From Dyadobacter sp. CY356 (lineage in GTDB: Bacteria; Bacteroidota; Bacteroidia; Cytophagales; Spirosomataceae): a DNA stretch of 64,000 nucleotides. The translations under genes were made by a program, and so were the position numbers. The notes under the pieces are model-generated. The model saw only the letters and a list, made by a program, of their open reading frames with translations, was not told where the DNA came from and did not search any database. Within the stretch, counting starts at the first letter, position 1. Each line of letters starts with the position of its first letter. This document shows, piece after piece, positions 44,342 through 54,198 of this stretch. The stretch spans positions 248,001 through 312,000 of the forward strand of contig NZ_JAJTSZ010000002.1 of assembly GCF_021440195.1 (NCBI RefSeq). The letters run 5' to 3'.

Positions 44342-44834
44342 TTTAAATAACGAATAAACCTTTTCTGTTTCATAGCCCTGCACCGACTCCCGGAAATTCA
44401 TTGATTTATAATACTTCATATTTGAAAAATAATGTGTCGAAATCTGCGGTCAAATCAAAAAATAAATCACCTAATAGTTACAAAAATAATTGCGTTATAG
44501 AATTTCATGTTATTATTATGCTTTTACAAATTAGCCAAAATTTGTAAACATAACCTGAGAAAAAAATTTTCACGCACAGCTCTTAATTTAAGGACTACAT
44601 CACAATCTACATATTCATATAGCACTCATTATTAATTTGTTGTACAGTAAAAATATCAAAATAATAATTTGATTATCTAAATATTACCTGTATTTTGGTT
44701 TATTAATAATTCATTAATAATTAAGTAATACTATACAAGTAAGTTTGTGCATTCATAATTCAGGCCGTTTCCAGTCTTTTTTATGTCCTAAAATCTTTTG
44801 CCTAAAATTTTCACTTTTTAACCACTTTACTTTT
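44342..44834. other. Long upstream region of the first SusC gene
   Basis: No coding frame of note. TTTACAAAT-N8-ATTTGTAAA is a perfect inverted repeat at 44523-44548, a possible operator. TAAGTTTG at 44740-44747 is an exact -7 match, giving a leader of about 85 bases rich in T, normal for SusC genes. No -33 TTG at the expected distance. Confidence 0.45.
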
Positions 44835-47800
44835 ATGAAACGATCTTTACGCGTGCGCAACAGGATGCTCTTGCCGTGGAGGCAGGTCCTGATTGCTTTG
44901 CTCATGATCCAGTTATGTTTTGTTCCGGATTTGTTCGCCCAGGTGCGTACGGTTGAAGGGACAGTAAAATCCGTATCAGACGGCCAGCCGATCCCCGGTG
45001 CTTCCATTGTATTAAAAGGCACCACCACAGGAACCAACACCGACGAAAATGGTCACTACAAAATCACTGTCGCGGATGGTGGAAGTACGCTTATGTTCTC
45101 TGCGATTGGTTTTCTGAAACAGGAAAGCATAGTAGGAAACAAGTCGATGATGAATATTGATTTGGCAACAGACACCCGCGAACTGTCGGAAGTTGTTGTT
45201 ACTGCGCTTGGTATCAAAAAAGAAACAAGAAAACTTGGTTACGCTGTACAGGAAGTTAAAGGTGAAGACCTTACCATGGCACGTGACCAGAACCCGATCA
45301 CCGGTCTTATCGGGAAAGTGGCGGGTTTGTCTGTTGGACCTTCTGCTGAGATGCTGAGAAAACCAACGGTTATTTTGAGAGGTAACGAAATCAGCCTTTA
45401 CGTGGTTGACGGTGTGCCAATTAGCTCAGACACCTGGAACATCAGTCCGGACGATATCGAAACTTACACAGTATTAAAAGGCCCGACGGCAGCGGCACTT
45501 TATGGTAGCCGTGCACAATACGGAGCCATTTTGATCACAACAAAAAAAGGAAACAAGAAAAAAGGATGGAATGTTGAGTTCAATTCAACAAACGCTATCG
45601 ACAAAGGTTTCCTGGCTTTTCCAAGAACACAGGATGAATACGGCGGTGGTGAAAACCAATTGTATGCATTTGGTGATGGAAAAGGTGGTGGGTTAAACGA
45701 TAATGACTATGATGTTTGGGGACCAAAATTCCGTGGACAGTTAATTCCTCAATACGATGGGAAATACGATCCTAACCAGGAGTTTGTAACAACTTACCCA
45801 GGCGGATATCAGTGGAAAGGTCATATTACGCCTACTCCATATGTGGCTCGCGGTAAAAATAACCTGCAACGTTTCTTACAAACGGGTTTTCAAAGCACAA
45901 ATAATATTTCTTTGAGTACCAGCGGTGATAATTACAGTCTGCGTTTTTCTGCATCGCATTCCACACAGAAAAGTATTATCCCAAACAACGCGGTTAATAT
46001 CACAAACTTCAACATGTTCGGTTCTTTCAACCCAACTTCACGTTTGAAAATTGATGCGAATTTGAACCTGAACCGTCAATATTCACCAAACTTTCCGGAT
46101 GTTGATTATGGCCCGAACAGTTTGATCTATAACGTGGCCGTTTGGACAGGTGCCGACTGGGATGTTGAATCTCCGGATATCAAGGGAATCTGGCAGGAAG
46201 GAAAAGTAGGTACACAATCTGTTTTTGCTGAATATCAGCGTTATCACAATCCATGGTTCCAGGTTAAAGAATGGACCAGAGGACATTATAAAACGGATAT
46301 TTTCGGATATGTTTCAGGAAATTATAAAATCAATGATCACTTGAACGTTAATGCCCGCACCCAGGTAACGACTTACAACTTGCTTCGTACAGAAAAAATG
46401 CCTTATTCGGCTCACCCTTACGGGCGTGATCAAAACAAAGGTGACTACCGCGAAGACCGCAGAAATTTGTTTGAAAACAATACGGACGCGCAGTTTAACT
46501 ACAATTATGACATTGGTAAATTCTTCAATCTTACAGGTTTTGTAGGTGGAAATGCCAGATTGTTTACTTACAATTCAAGCTTTACTTCTACGGATTACCT
46601 GAGTGTTCCAGGTGTTTACAGTTTCAGTAACTCTTTGAATGCAATTCAGGCAAGTAGCTTTGATTCAAAAATGAGAGTTTATAGCGGATATGCTTCTATG
46701 GATGCGTCTTTTGGGAAATATGCTACGCTTTCGTTAACAGGCCGTGTTGACAAATCTTCTGCTTTACCAAGCGGTAACAACAGTTACTTCTACCCTAGCG
46801 TTTCTGTTGCTTCTCCGATCTCAGATTATATCAAACTTCCCGAAGTTATTTCCTTCCTGAAAGTTAGAGGATCGTTCGCTGCAATTCATGGTGATGCAAC
46901 AAATGCAACGGTTGGTGTTGCTCCTTTCAACTCGATCACAGCACTTGGCGCAAGCCCGACTGGAAATTCATTGATGGATTATCCATTGGGATATGGCAGT
47001 AATTATGAATCACCTTATGGCGGACCGGATTTTTCACTTTCCTCGGTTTATTCAACTGCAAAACCATATAACAGCCAGACTGCTGCTTATTATACAAGCA
47101 ATATTTACGATCCTAACATCAAAACTTTCAACCGTGTAAACTTTGAAGGTGGTGTTGATGCTAAATTTTTGCAAAATCGCTTAGGGCTTAGCCTTACTGC
47201 TTTCCAATATCTTGACGGTCCGAAAATTCTTCAAAACCCTATTTCTTCTGCAACAGGGTATAGTTACTATTACCTGAACGCATTGAAAACCAAGAAAACA
47301 GGTTATGAAATTTCGCTGACAGGAACGCCAATCAGAACGGCTGATTTTAGTTGGGATGTTTTGGTGAATTACAGTTCTTTCAAAGAAGTTTATAATGAAT
47401 TGCCGGAAGGACAGTCTGTTTACAAAACATATTTCCATAAAGGCGATCGTGTTGATAAATTTTATAGCAGCGCATTCCTGAAAACTACGGATGGAAAAGT
47501 GATCTATAACAGTTCAGGATCACCTTTGGCAAACTCAACACAGCAATTTCTTGGCTATTTGAATGCCAAATTTGCATGGAGTGTTTACAACAAATTTGCC
47601 TACAAAAGTTTCTCTCTTGGTTTCCAGTTTGACGGACGTGTTGGTGGAAAAACAGCAGATTATATGCACAACAAAACCATGCGTGGAGGAAGAAATATTG
47701 AAACTATCCAAGGTGCCCTTGGCGTAGCACGTGACCTGGACGATCAAAATGCAGGTGATCCTAATTACAAAGGCAGTTATGTAGGAGATGGTGTAGTTGT

Positions 47801-48188
47801 TGCAAACGGACAGGCTATCAATATTGATTCACAGACAGGTGCAATTTTGAATTACAGCGAGTTACAGTTTACGCCAAATACAAGCGTTAAATCTGTACAA
47901 TCGTGGGTAAGTTCATATTACGGAGTAACGGAGGCTAATTTGATGAGCAAAACATACGCCAAGTTGCGTGAAGTAACTTTTGGATATACTATTCCTTCAA
48001 AAATCCTGGGGAATTCGTTCATCAAAAAAGTAACTGTTTCACTGGTTGGACGTAACCTTATTTATTTCTATAAAGACAAGCGCTTTAAAGACGTAGATCT
48101 TGATCAGTACAATGCAGGTGGAACTGATACTGCATTACAGTCTCCAACTACGCGCAGATACGGGTTCAATCTAAACGTATTATTTTAA
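44835..48188 (+). CDS. SusC/RagA-family TonB-dependent outer-membrane receptor (no STN domain)
   Basis: A 1117-residue receptor from the ATG at 44835. A signal peptide (VLIALLMIQLCFVPDLFAQ) is followed by a carboxypeptidase-D-like domain (GTVKSVSDGQPIPGASIVLKG), then a TonB-box-like stretch LSEVVVTALGIKKETRKLGYAVQ, the plug (VAGLSVGPSAEML, VLKGPTAAALYGSRAQYGAILITTKKG) and the barrel ending RRYGFNLNVLF. It lacks the STN domain that signals to anti-sigma factors, which fits the absence of FecR near it. It pairs with the SusD gene 20 bases downstream. Substrate unknown. Confidence 0.93.
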   Translation: MKRSLRVRNRMLLPWRQVLIALLMIQLCFVPDLFAQVRTVEGTVKSVSDGQPIPGASIVLKGTTTGTNTDENGHYKITVADGGSTLMFSAIGFLKQESIVGNKSMMNIDLATDTRELSEVVVTALGIKKETRKLGYAVQEVKGEDLTMARDQNPITGLIGKVAGLSVGPSAEMLRKPTVILRGNEISLYVVDGVPISSDTWNISPDDIETYTVLKGPTAAALYGSRAQYGAILITTKKGNKKKGWNVEFNSTNAIDKGFLAFPRTQDEYGGGENQLYAFGDGKGGGLNDNDYDVWGPKFRGQLIPQYDGKYDPNQEFVTTYPGGYQWKGHITPTPYVARGKNNLQRFLQTGFQSTNNISLSTSGDNYSLRFSASHSTQKSIIPNNAVNITNFNMFGSFNPTSRLKIDANLNLNRQYSPNFPDVDYGPNSLIYNVAVWTGADWDVESPDIKGIWQEGKVGTQSVFAEYQRYHNPWFQVKEWTRGHYKTDIFGYVSGNYKINDHLNVNARTQVTTYNLLRTEKMPYSAHPYGRDQNKGDYREDRRNLFENNTDAQFNYNYDIGKFFNLTGFVGGNARLFTYNSSFTSTDYLSVPGVYSFSNSLNAIQASSFDSKMRVYSGYASMDASFGKYATLSLTGRVDKSSALPSGNNSYFYPSVSVASPISDYIKLPEVISFLKVRGSFAAIHGDATNATVGVAPFNSITALGASPTGNSLMDYPLGYGSNYESPYGGPDFSLSSVYSTAKPYNSQTAAYYTSNIYDPNIKTFNRVNFEGGVDAKFLQNRLGLSLTAFQYLDGPKILQNPISSATGYSYYYLNALKTKKTGYEISLTGTPIRTADFSWDVLVNYSSFKEVYNELPEGQSVYKTYFHKGDRVDKFYSSAFLKTTDGKVIYNSSGSPLANSTQQFLGYLNAKFAWSVYNKFAYKSFSLGFQFDGRVGGKTADYMHNKTMRGGRNIETIQGALGVARDLDDQNAGDPNYKGSYVGDGVVVANGQAINIDSQTGAILNYSELQFTPNTSVKSVQSWVSSYYGVTEANLMSKTYAKLREVTFGYTIPSKILGNSFIKKVTVSLVGRNLIYFYKDKRFKDVDLDQYNAGGTDTALQSPTTRRYGFNLNVLF

Positions 48189-48208
48189 TCAGTACAAAAG
48201 CATTTAAC

Positions 48209-49789
48209 ATGAAAAAATTAATATATCTACGATTATTGCCCTTTGTGGCACTGATCCTGCTGGCAGGTTGTGAAGGGAATTTTGATGAACTTAACCTAAA
48301 CTCCAACAAGCCCACAACGGTTCCGCCTTCTTTGCTATTGACTGGAATTCTGAACGATTTGTATGATGCTCCGGCAGGCGATTACGAAAAATGGGACCAG
48401 TATTTCCTGATCAATTATGACTATTATGGAAATAACCAGTATGTATTTGGAGAAGGAAAAGACAAATACGCTACGTTGAAAAACGTGATCAAAATGGAAG
48501 AAGAGGCAGCGAAACTTTATACAACAGAAATCAATCCTTACGCTGCGTTGGGTAAATTTTTCAGAGCTTATTTTTTCACACAAATGAGCCTTCAGATGGG
48601 AGATATTCCTATGACGGAAGCACTTTTAGGAGGCACGAACCTGAATCCGGTTTATGATTCTCAGAAAACTGTTTTTCTTCAAAGTCTGAAATGGCTTGAC
48701 GAAGCAAATACACAGCTTGGAACGTTGGTGGCGCAGTCTGATACCCGCCTAGCCGGTGATATTTATTTTGGAAACAGTGTGGCAAAATGGCAAAAAACGG
48801 TCAACGCATATCGTTTGAGACTCTTAGTTCATCTGAGTAAAAAAGAAAGCGATACTGACTTGAACATAAAATCGCAGTTCGCTGCAATTTTGGCTGATCC
48901 GGTGAAGTATCCATTGATGACAAGTACGGATGACAATCTTCAGTATACTTACATCAACCCGACCAACAAATATCCGGAAAACCCAGGTTCATTTGGATTT
49001 AATGCACTACGTGAAAATTCATCCGCAACCTACGTGGGTCTGCTTACAAAATTGATGGATCCACGTGTGTTTGTTACTACCGAACCTGCCACGGCAAAAG
49101 TTGCTGCGGGTACCAGTCCTACAAGTTTCAACGCATTTTTGGGTGCTGATCCTGGTGAAGATTTGGGTATTATGTATGTAAAAGCAAACGCTGGTGAGTA
49201 TTCGCTTATCAACCGTAAACATTACTATGAGACTTTCACCGGCGAACCAAGTGTTCAGATCGGATATCCTGAAATGTGTTTTAACATTGCCGAAGCGATC
49301 AACAGAGGATGGGCGACAAAAGGCGCATTGGGAACTGCTGAGGATTATTACAAAGCCGGAATCCTGGCGTCCTGGTCTTCTTATGGTATTCCTGCCTCAG
49401 GATCGTTCACAGCCTATTTTATCGCTTCAGGAAGTCCTGGGAGTACAGCGGTTTATAACAGCTACCCGGTCAATACGCCATTTGATACGTATTATGCTCA
49501 ATCATCTGTTAAATACGCAGCAGGTGCTACGGGCTTAACAGAAATTTTGAACCAGCGCTATCTGGCCCTGTTCCGCCATTCCGGTTTGGAGTCATATTTC
49601 ACTTACCGCCGCACTGGTGTTCCTAATTTCACAACAGGTCCTGGTACCGGAAATAGTGAGCGTATCGCGAAACGCTTCCAGTATATCAGTACGGAAAGAA
49701 CTGCAAACACCGTTAACTACAAAGCAGCTTTGACCAGCCAGTTTGCAGGTAATGATGATATTAATGGGGTTATGTGGATTTTGAAATAA
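48209..49789 (+). CDS. SusD/RagB-family nutrient-binding lipoprotein
   Basis: A 526-residue surface lipoprotein. The signal LLPFVALILLAGC ends at the lipobox Cys near residue 21, followed by EGNFDELNLNSNKP typical of SusD-like proteins. The TPR helix region (AALGKFFRAYFFTQMSLQMGDIPMTEAL) and the SusD end (FRHSGLESYFTYRRTGVP) match the family. It acts as a lid on the SusC barrel encoded 20 bases upstream. The ligand is not known, and no glycoside hydrolase is adjacent. Confidence 0.92.
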   Translation: MKKLIYLRLLPFVALILLAGCEGNFDELNLNSNKPTTVPPSLLLTGILNDLYDAPAGDYEKWDQYFLINYDYYGNNQYVFGEGKDKYATLKNVIKMEEEAAKLYTTEINPYAALGKFFRAYFFTQMSLQMGDIPMTEALLGGTNLNPVYDSQKTVFLQSLKWLDEANTQLGTLVAQSDTRLAGDIYFGNSVAKWQKTVNAYRLRLLVHLSKKESDTDLNIKSQFAAILADPVKYPLMTSTDDNLQYTYINPTNKYPENPGSFGFNALRENSSATYVGLLTKLMDPRVFVTTEPATAKVAAGTSPTSFNAFLGADPGEDLGIMYVKANAGEYSLINRKHYYETFTGEPSVQIGYPEMCFNIAEAINRGWATKGALGTAEDYYKAGILASWSSYGIPASGSFTAYFIASGSPGSTAVYNSYPVNTPFDTYYAQSSVKYAAGATGLTEILNQRYLALFRHSGLESYFTYRRTGVPNFTTGPGTGNSERIAKRFQYISTERTANTVNYKAALTSQFAGNDDINGVMWILK

Positions 49790-49809
49790 CCTTACGTAGA
49801 TAAAAGTTA

Positions 49810-49875
49810 AAAAGTTGAGGGTTGAAAGTTGAAAGTGCCATTGCACTGTTAACTTTCAACCCTCAACTTTTATTA
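49810..49875. terminator. Very long hairpin terminator between SusD and thrC
   Basis: A perfect 21-bp inverted repeat, 49810-49830 and 49851-49871, with a 20-base loop that itself contains AGTGC-N4-GCACT. A- and T-rich flanks fit bidirectional termination for convergent genes. Confidence 0.8.
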
Positions 49876-49904
49876 AAAAAAGGCAGGTTTTAGGAATAGT
49901 AATA

Positions 49905-51095
49905 TTATTGAAGGTTCTCGGCGTATTTGTAGCCGCTTCCTGTATTTAGTAATAAAATCGTTTCGTCGGGGCTAACCCATTTATTTTCAATCGCTTTTTT
50001 CATCGCAGGTATTAAAGCACCACCTTCTGGTGCTACAAACAACCCTTCTCTTTTTGACAAAGTTTTAACACCGTCAAGCAATTCCTGCTCACTTACCGAA
50101 ATAGCAAATCCGTTGGATTCTTTCAGGATTTCTAAAATTTGTCTTTCTGCAAAAGGAGATGGAACAGCCAAACCATTCGCCATCGACGGTTTAGCCTGGT
50201 AGGCTGAGGCATTTTTATGCTTGCCTTCATAGGACCAGACAATCGGCTGACAATTTTCAGTTTGAACCGCTATCAGTCTTGGAAATTTTCCTGTGATCCA
50301 GCCGGCTTGTTTCATTTCTTCAAATGCTTTCCAAAGGCCGATCAATCCTGTACCGCCACCGGTTGGATAAAAAATCACATCTGGTAAATCCCACTTCATT
50401 TGTTCTGCAATTTCAAAACCCATCGTTTTCTTTCCTTCAAGACGGTAGGGTTCTTTCATTGTAGAAACATCAAAATAGCCATTTTCAGCTTTCATTTCAG
50501 CAACGAGTTTGCCACAGTCGTTAATCAATCCATCTACTAAAATTAGCTCAGCACCAAAATATCTGCATTCCTGTTTGAAAATTTCAGGTGTCAAACGTGG
50601 CATCACGACGGTAACTTCAATATTTGCCTTTGCTCCGTATGCAGCCAAAGCGCCACCGGCATTTCCGGCAGTGGGTACGATACATTGTTTAATACCCAAT
50701 TCTTTCATTTTAGAAACCGCAACAGCCTGGCCGCGCGCTTTGAAAGATCCGGTAGGATTTAGGGATTCGTCTTTTAATAATAATTTATTGATCCCGAATT
50801 CTTTGGCAAGATTTTCCAGATGCAAAAGTGGGGTCATTCCTTCGCCGAGGGTGACGATATTTGCAGGATCAAGAACGGGTAAAAATTCAAAATATCGCCA
50901 CAAGGAAGATTCCCGGTCTAAGAGAACATCTTTATCAACATATTGAGAAAAATCATATTTGGCAAATAGTGGCGCTTTCCAACCTTCTGCATCATTGGAG
51001 CAAAAAGTTTGTACTTGCCGGTGATCAAATTTCTTCTTACTTATTGCACATTCAAGGTGGGTCACATGCGAGGTCAGGGTCATCGTATTTTCCAT
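49905..51095 (-). CDS. thrC: Threonine synthase
   Basis: A 396-residue PLP fold-type II enzyme that makes threonine from O-phosphohomoserine. An N-terminal zinc-ribbon-like start (HLECAISKKKFDHRQVQTFC) is like that of plant and archaeal threonine synthases. The PLP lysine lies in LNPTGSFKARG near residue 121, phosphate-binding is PTGGGTGLIGLW, and VPTAGNAGGALAAYGA and a C-terminal LLLNTGSGYKY complete the pattern. It has no neighbouring thrA/thrB. A LysR gene is 70 bases upstream on the same strand. Confidence 0.88.
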   Translation of the reverse strand: MENTMTLTSHVTHLECAISKKKFDHRQVQTFCSNDAEGWKAPLFAKYDFSQYVDKDVLLDRESSLWRYFEFLPVLDPANIVTLGEGMTPLLHLENLAKEFGINKLLLKDESLNPTGSFKARGQAVAVSKMKELGIKQCIVPTAGNAGGALAAYGAKANIEVTVVMPRLTPEIFKQECRYFGAELILVDGLINDCGKLVAEMKAENGYFDVSTMKEPYRLEGKKTMGFEIAEQMKWDLPDVIFYPTGGGTGLIGLWKAFEEMKQAGWITGKFPRLIAVQTENCQPIVWSYEGKHKNASAYQAKPSMANGLAVPSPFAERQILEILKESNGFAISVSEQELLDGVKTLSKREGLFVAPEGGALIPAMKKAIENKWVSPDETILLLNTGSGYKYAENLQ

Positions 51096-51164
51096 GCTTT
51101 TGACATTATTTTTATCAAAAGTAGAAGTTCGATCATAGCTAAACCAATGCTATTTGAATATACA

Positions 51165-52073
51165 CTATAACATGTTGTTATGACCTTGCAAGGCAAATCG
51201 TACAAATGCCTGTCCGAAAGGATCGCTCTCAGAACCATGCCGCTGAATAAAATAAAACTGTCTTTGCACATGCAGCCCTTCAATAAAAACCTGCTTTAAA
51301 GTTCCTGACGCCAGTTCTTTCCGGACAGACCGCAATGGTAAAAATCCAAGGCAGTTATCAACCAGAAGAAAGTTTTTTAAAGCCTCAGTTCCTCCCAAAG
51401 ATATATTGTTTTTAAGGTCTGCAATTTTCATATTAACCTCAGCCAATGCGGCCTTAACAGAATCCAGCGTCCCTGAACCTCGTTCTCTTAATGCGACCGG
51501 ATAATTTTTCAATTCTTCCAAATTGATAGATTCCCGATACCAGAGTTCGCTTTTGGGAGAGCAAACGGCAATTACTTCATCGGAAAGAAAATACCGGTAA
51601 CTTACCGATGTTGTTTTTGTCTGCCCTTCAATAATGCCCAGATCGATTTCATTATTTCCCAAAGCTTTCAGGACGTTTTCAGAATTCCGGTTCAAAAGCG
51701 TTATTCTGACATTGGGGTATCGTTGACGAAAAGCCGATAAAATTTCCGGAATGATATACAAGGCTACGGTTGTGCTGGCCCCCAGCCGCAATTCTCCTTT
51801 TGCGTTATACTCATCCTGATGTGTGCTTAATGCATAAGACAAACGGATCTGCACTTCCTTCGCCTGCCGTAAATGATCGAGCAGCAAATTTCCGGGCAAA
51901 GTCAACTTTACTGCGTTTCCAACACGCTCAAATAAGCTGGTTTTGTATTGTTCCTCCAAAGATTTAATGTGCCGGCTAATGGCAGGCTGGCTCAGATTAA
52001 GTACCTGACTTGCTTTTGTGAAGCTCAGATGATTGGCTACCTCAAAAAAAACTTCATGACGGAAGGAGATCAT
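51165..52073 (-). CDS. LysR-family transcriptional regulator
   Basis: A 302-residue regulator. HTH residues ~1-60 are FFEVANHLSFTKASQVLNLSQPAISRHIKSLEEQYKTSLFERVGNAV, here quoted only to show the motif region. The effector-binding domain follows from residue ~90 (GELRLGASTTVALYIIPEIL). It is of the CysL/CbbR-like group by general appearance. It reads toward thrC; as LysR proteins usually control a divergent gene, the target could also lie to the right, but 354 bases of non-coding sequence follow first. Confidence 0.9.
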   Translation of the reverse strand: MISFRHEVFFEVANHLSFTKASQVLNLSQPAISRHIKSLEEQYKTSLFERVGNAVKLTLPGNLLLDHLRQAKEVQIRLSYALSTHQDEYNAKGELRLGASTTVALYIIPEILSAFRQRYPNVRITLLNRNSENVLKALGNNEIDLGIIEGQTKTTSVSYRYFLSDEVIAVCSPKSELWYRESINLEELKNYPVALRERGSGTLDSVKAALAEVNMKIADLKNNISLGGTEALKNFLLVDNCLGFLPLRSVRKELASGTLKQVFIEGLHVQRQFYFIQRHGSESDPFGQAFVRFALQGHNNML

Positions 52074-52427
52074 TTATTTTCAGAATCAATTTTTCAAAGT
52101 TATTATTTTAAGCTGAGTGATGGAGAAAAAATGGACGATTTGTGCTGCTGAAAAAAATAACCACGAAGCATACAAAGAACAACAAAGGTTTTTTGTACAC
52201 TATTCTTTTACAACCGTTAAATTTTCTTATCCTTTGCGCCCTTCGTATAAAACTTCGATCGCTTTACGGTAAAGGGCAACAGGTACGGGCAATTGAAAAA
52301 TATCAATCCTCCCATTTCGCGTTTAATAATTTTCCTGTTAAAAAAATTTATAATAAATCATAATATATTAGTAGAAAAAAACCCGAACTTCGCTTTTTAA
52401 ATGTGAACATTACACTTAATATTTAAA
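52074..52427. other. Intergenic region with a repeat-like inverted segment
   Basis: It contains AACCACGAAGCATACAAAG (~52160) and, ~75 bases on, CCTTTGCGCCCTTCGT, which are partly complementary. Such ACCACGAAG...AAAGG segments recur in the intergenic DNA of many bacteria as degraded repeats. A 73-codon frame across it looks non-coding. It also holds the start region of the LysR gene. Confidence 0.4.
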
Positions 52428-54152
52428 ATGCGTTTAACCATCCCAAAACTCTGTCTTTTCCTCCTTGCTTTTCCCCTCGCGGTTACAGCCCAAACAGGAA
52501 AAGGAAACTATTCTCCCATTACTTTAAAAGACCTGAGTTCCTTCGAGAATGCCGGTTCCAACTGGTCTGTTAAAGGAAATATCTCCATGCATCCGGTAAA
52601 ATCAGAAACCGCTAAAACCACCAACGGTGAGGGCATCCTTGTAGGAACAACGGGTGCTGCCATTACCACAAAAGTAAAGGCCAAAGATTTGCGGTTTTAT
52701 GCTGAATTTATGCTTTCACCAGGAGCAGAAGGAAATGTGCTACTTCCAGGCGGCCAGCGTGTTCGACTAGCCGATAACAAACAATTGGAAACAAGTGCTA
52801 TGACCAGTGGCTACATTGGACAGTTTCCAGTTCAAAATGCTTCAAAAGCCCCGGGATTATGGCAAACCGTTGAACTTGCTTATGACGCTTCGGTGGCGAC
52901 TGCTAAAAATTCTGCTCGTTTAAATACCCTGAAACTGAACGATGTTATAGTTTTGGAAAGCGTTTATCTGCCATTATCCAAATCAATAAGCGATGCCCAG
53001 TCTATCGGTCTGGAAGTTACGAAAGGTACTATCGCATTTCGTAACATTGGTTACCAGTTATTAAATGACCGCAAGCCATTGACGTTGCACAACCTGAGTT
53101 ATAAATTGTATTCAGACAAATGGGACGCTCCGACTTATTCAAAACTTGAAAAAGAAGATAAAACAAATAGTCTGACGCAGGAGGTAACAAACGGCATGCG
53201 CGAATTTCACCTGGTCTACGAAGGCGAAATGTTAGCCGAAGAAGATGGAGATTACGTCTTCACTTCGATTTATCAGGGTAACGTTTTCACCTTTGATGTT
53301 GACGGAAAAGCCATTATCACGGCTGGCGAAAGCACGTCACAGGAATCTCATTCAGGTTCTGTAAATCTGACAAAAGGTTCGCACAAATTTAAAATTCACT
53401 ATTCCCGTTTTCCATGGCGCCAGCCGGCTCTGGGTCTGAGAGTACAAAAAGCAGGAATCCGTACCTATGATCTGCACGTTCTTTCTTCTCTTCCTGAGCC
53501 TGAGCCAAAACCTTATATCGGTGTAAATCCTGATTTACGCCCGGAAATGGTTCGTTCATTTATTCTTTTGAATGGTGAAAAATACAAACGCACGCATTGT
53601 ATTTCAGTAGGAAGTCCAACCGGATGGAGCTACACGATGGATCTTAACCGGGGCGCCTTGCTGCAAGCGTGGAGAGGCCAATTTGCCAATGTTACTGAAA
53701 TGTGGTATGAACGCGGTGAGCCTCAACTACTTGAACCGGCAGGATTGACGGTTCCTGTTTCAGGAAAAAGTAATCTTGCTATTTTGGAAAATGAAAAAGC
53801 AGCATGGCCTGATTCTGCCAATGTAAACTATTTAGGCTACACCCTTGATCCAAAGGGATATCCTTCCATTCGGTATGCAATTGCTTCTGCAACTGTAAGC
53901 GATCATATTACTGCTACCAACGAGGCACTCACCGTTACATATGATGTGAAGGGTACACCAGCCGGTGCGCTTTATTCTCTGCTGGCCAGCGGAAAAGAAA
54001 TCCATATGATTGAAAAAGGTCTTTATCAGATTGATAACCGTTATTATGTACAAATTGATAAAAAAGCAAAAGCGATTTTGAGAACTTCCGGCGATGGACA
54101 GGAGTTACTGATGCCAGTTTCCAATGCAAGCAGTTACTCCATGTTCTGGTAG
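52428..54152 (+). CDS. Secreted DUF1080/PA14-like protein, partner of the azurin-fused dehydrogenase
   Basis: A 574-residue exported protein with signal KLCLFLLAFPLAVTA. Residues ~25-215 resemble the LamG-like fold of DUF1080 / 3-keto-glycoside hydrolases (LRFYAEFMLSPGAEGNVLLPGGQRV... and GLWQTVELAYDA). Residues ~240-345 (YEGEMLAEEDGDYVFTSIYQGNVFTFDVDGKAII) look like a PA14 carbohydrate-binding domain. The remaining ~220 residues are conserved-looking but unassigned (MDLNRGALLQAWRGQFANV). The dehydrogenase gene starts 46 bases later, so an operon is likely. Confidence 0.65.
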   Translation: MRLTIPKLCLFLLAFPLAVTAQTGKGNYSPITLKDLSSFENAGSNWSVKGNISMHPVKSETAKTTNGEGILVGTTGAAITTKVKAKDLRFYAEFMLSPGAEGNVLLPGGQRVRLADNKQLETSAMTSGYIGQFPVQNASKAPGLWQTVELAYDASVATAKNSARLNTLKLNDVIVLESVYLPLSKSISDAQSIGLEVTKGTIAFRNIGYQLLNDRKPLTLHNLSYKLYSDKWDAPTYSKLEKEDKTNSLTQEVTNGMREFHLVYEGEMLAEEDGDYVFTSIYQGNVFTFDVDGKAIITAGESTSQESHSGSVNLTKGSHKFKIHYSRFPWRQPALGLRVQKAGIRTYDLHVLSSLPEPEPKPYIGVNPDLRPEMVRSFILLNGEKYKRTHCISVGSPTGWSYTMDLNRGALLQAWRGQFANVTEMWYERGEPQLLEPAGLTVPVSGKSNLAILENEKAAWPDSANVNYLGYTLDPKGYPSIRYAIASATVSDHITATNEALTVTYDVKGTPAGALYSLLASGKEIHMIEKGLYQIDNRYYVQIDKKAKAILRTSGDGQELLMPVSNASSYSMFW

Positions 54153-54198
54153 TTTCTCTCTTCTTATCTTTTTGTTTAAAAATTTTATATCGTAGTAA

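Noticed and set aside
52142..52363. 73-codon plus-strand frame upstream of the DUF1080-like gene
   Set aside because: It covers a degraded repeat-like inverted segment, is very basic and matches no family I know.
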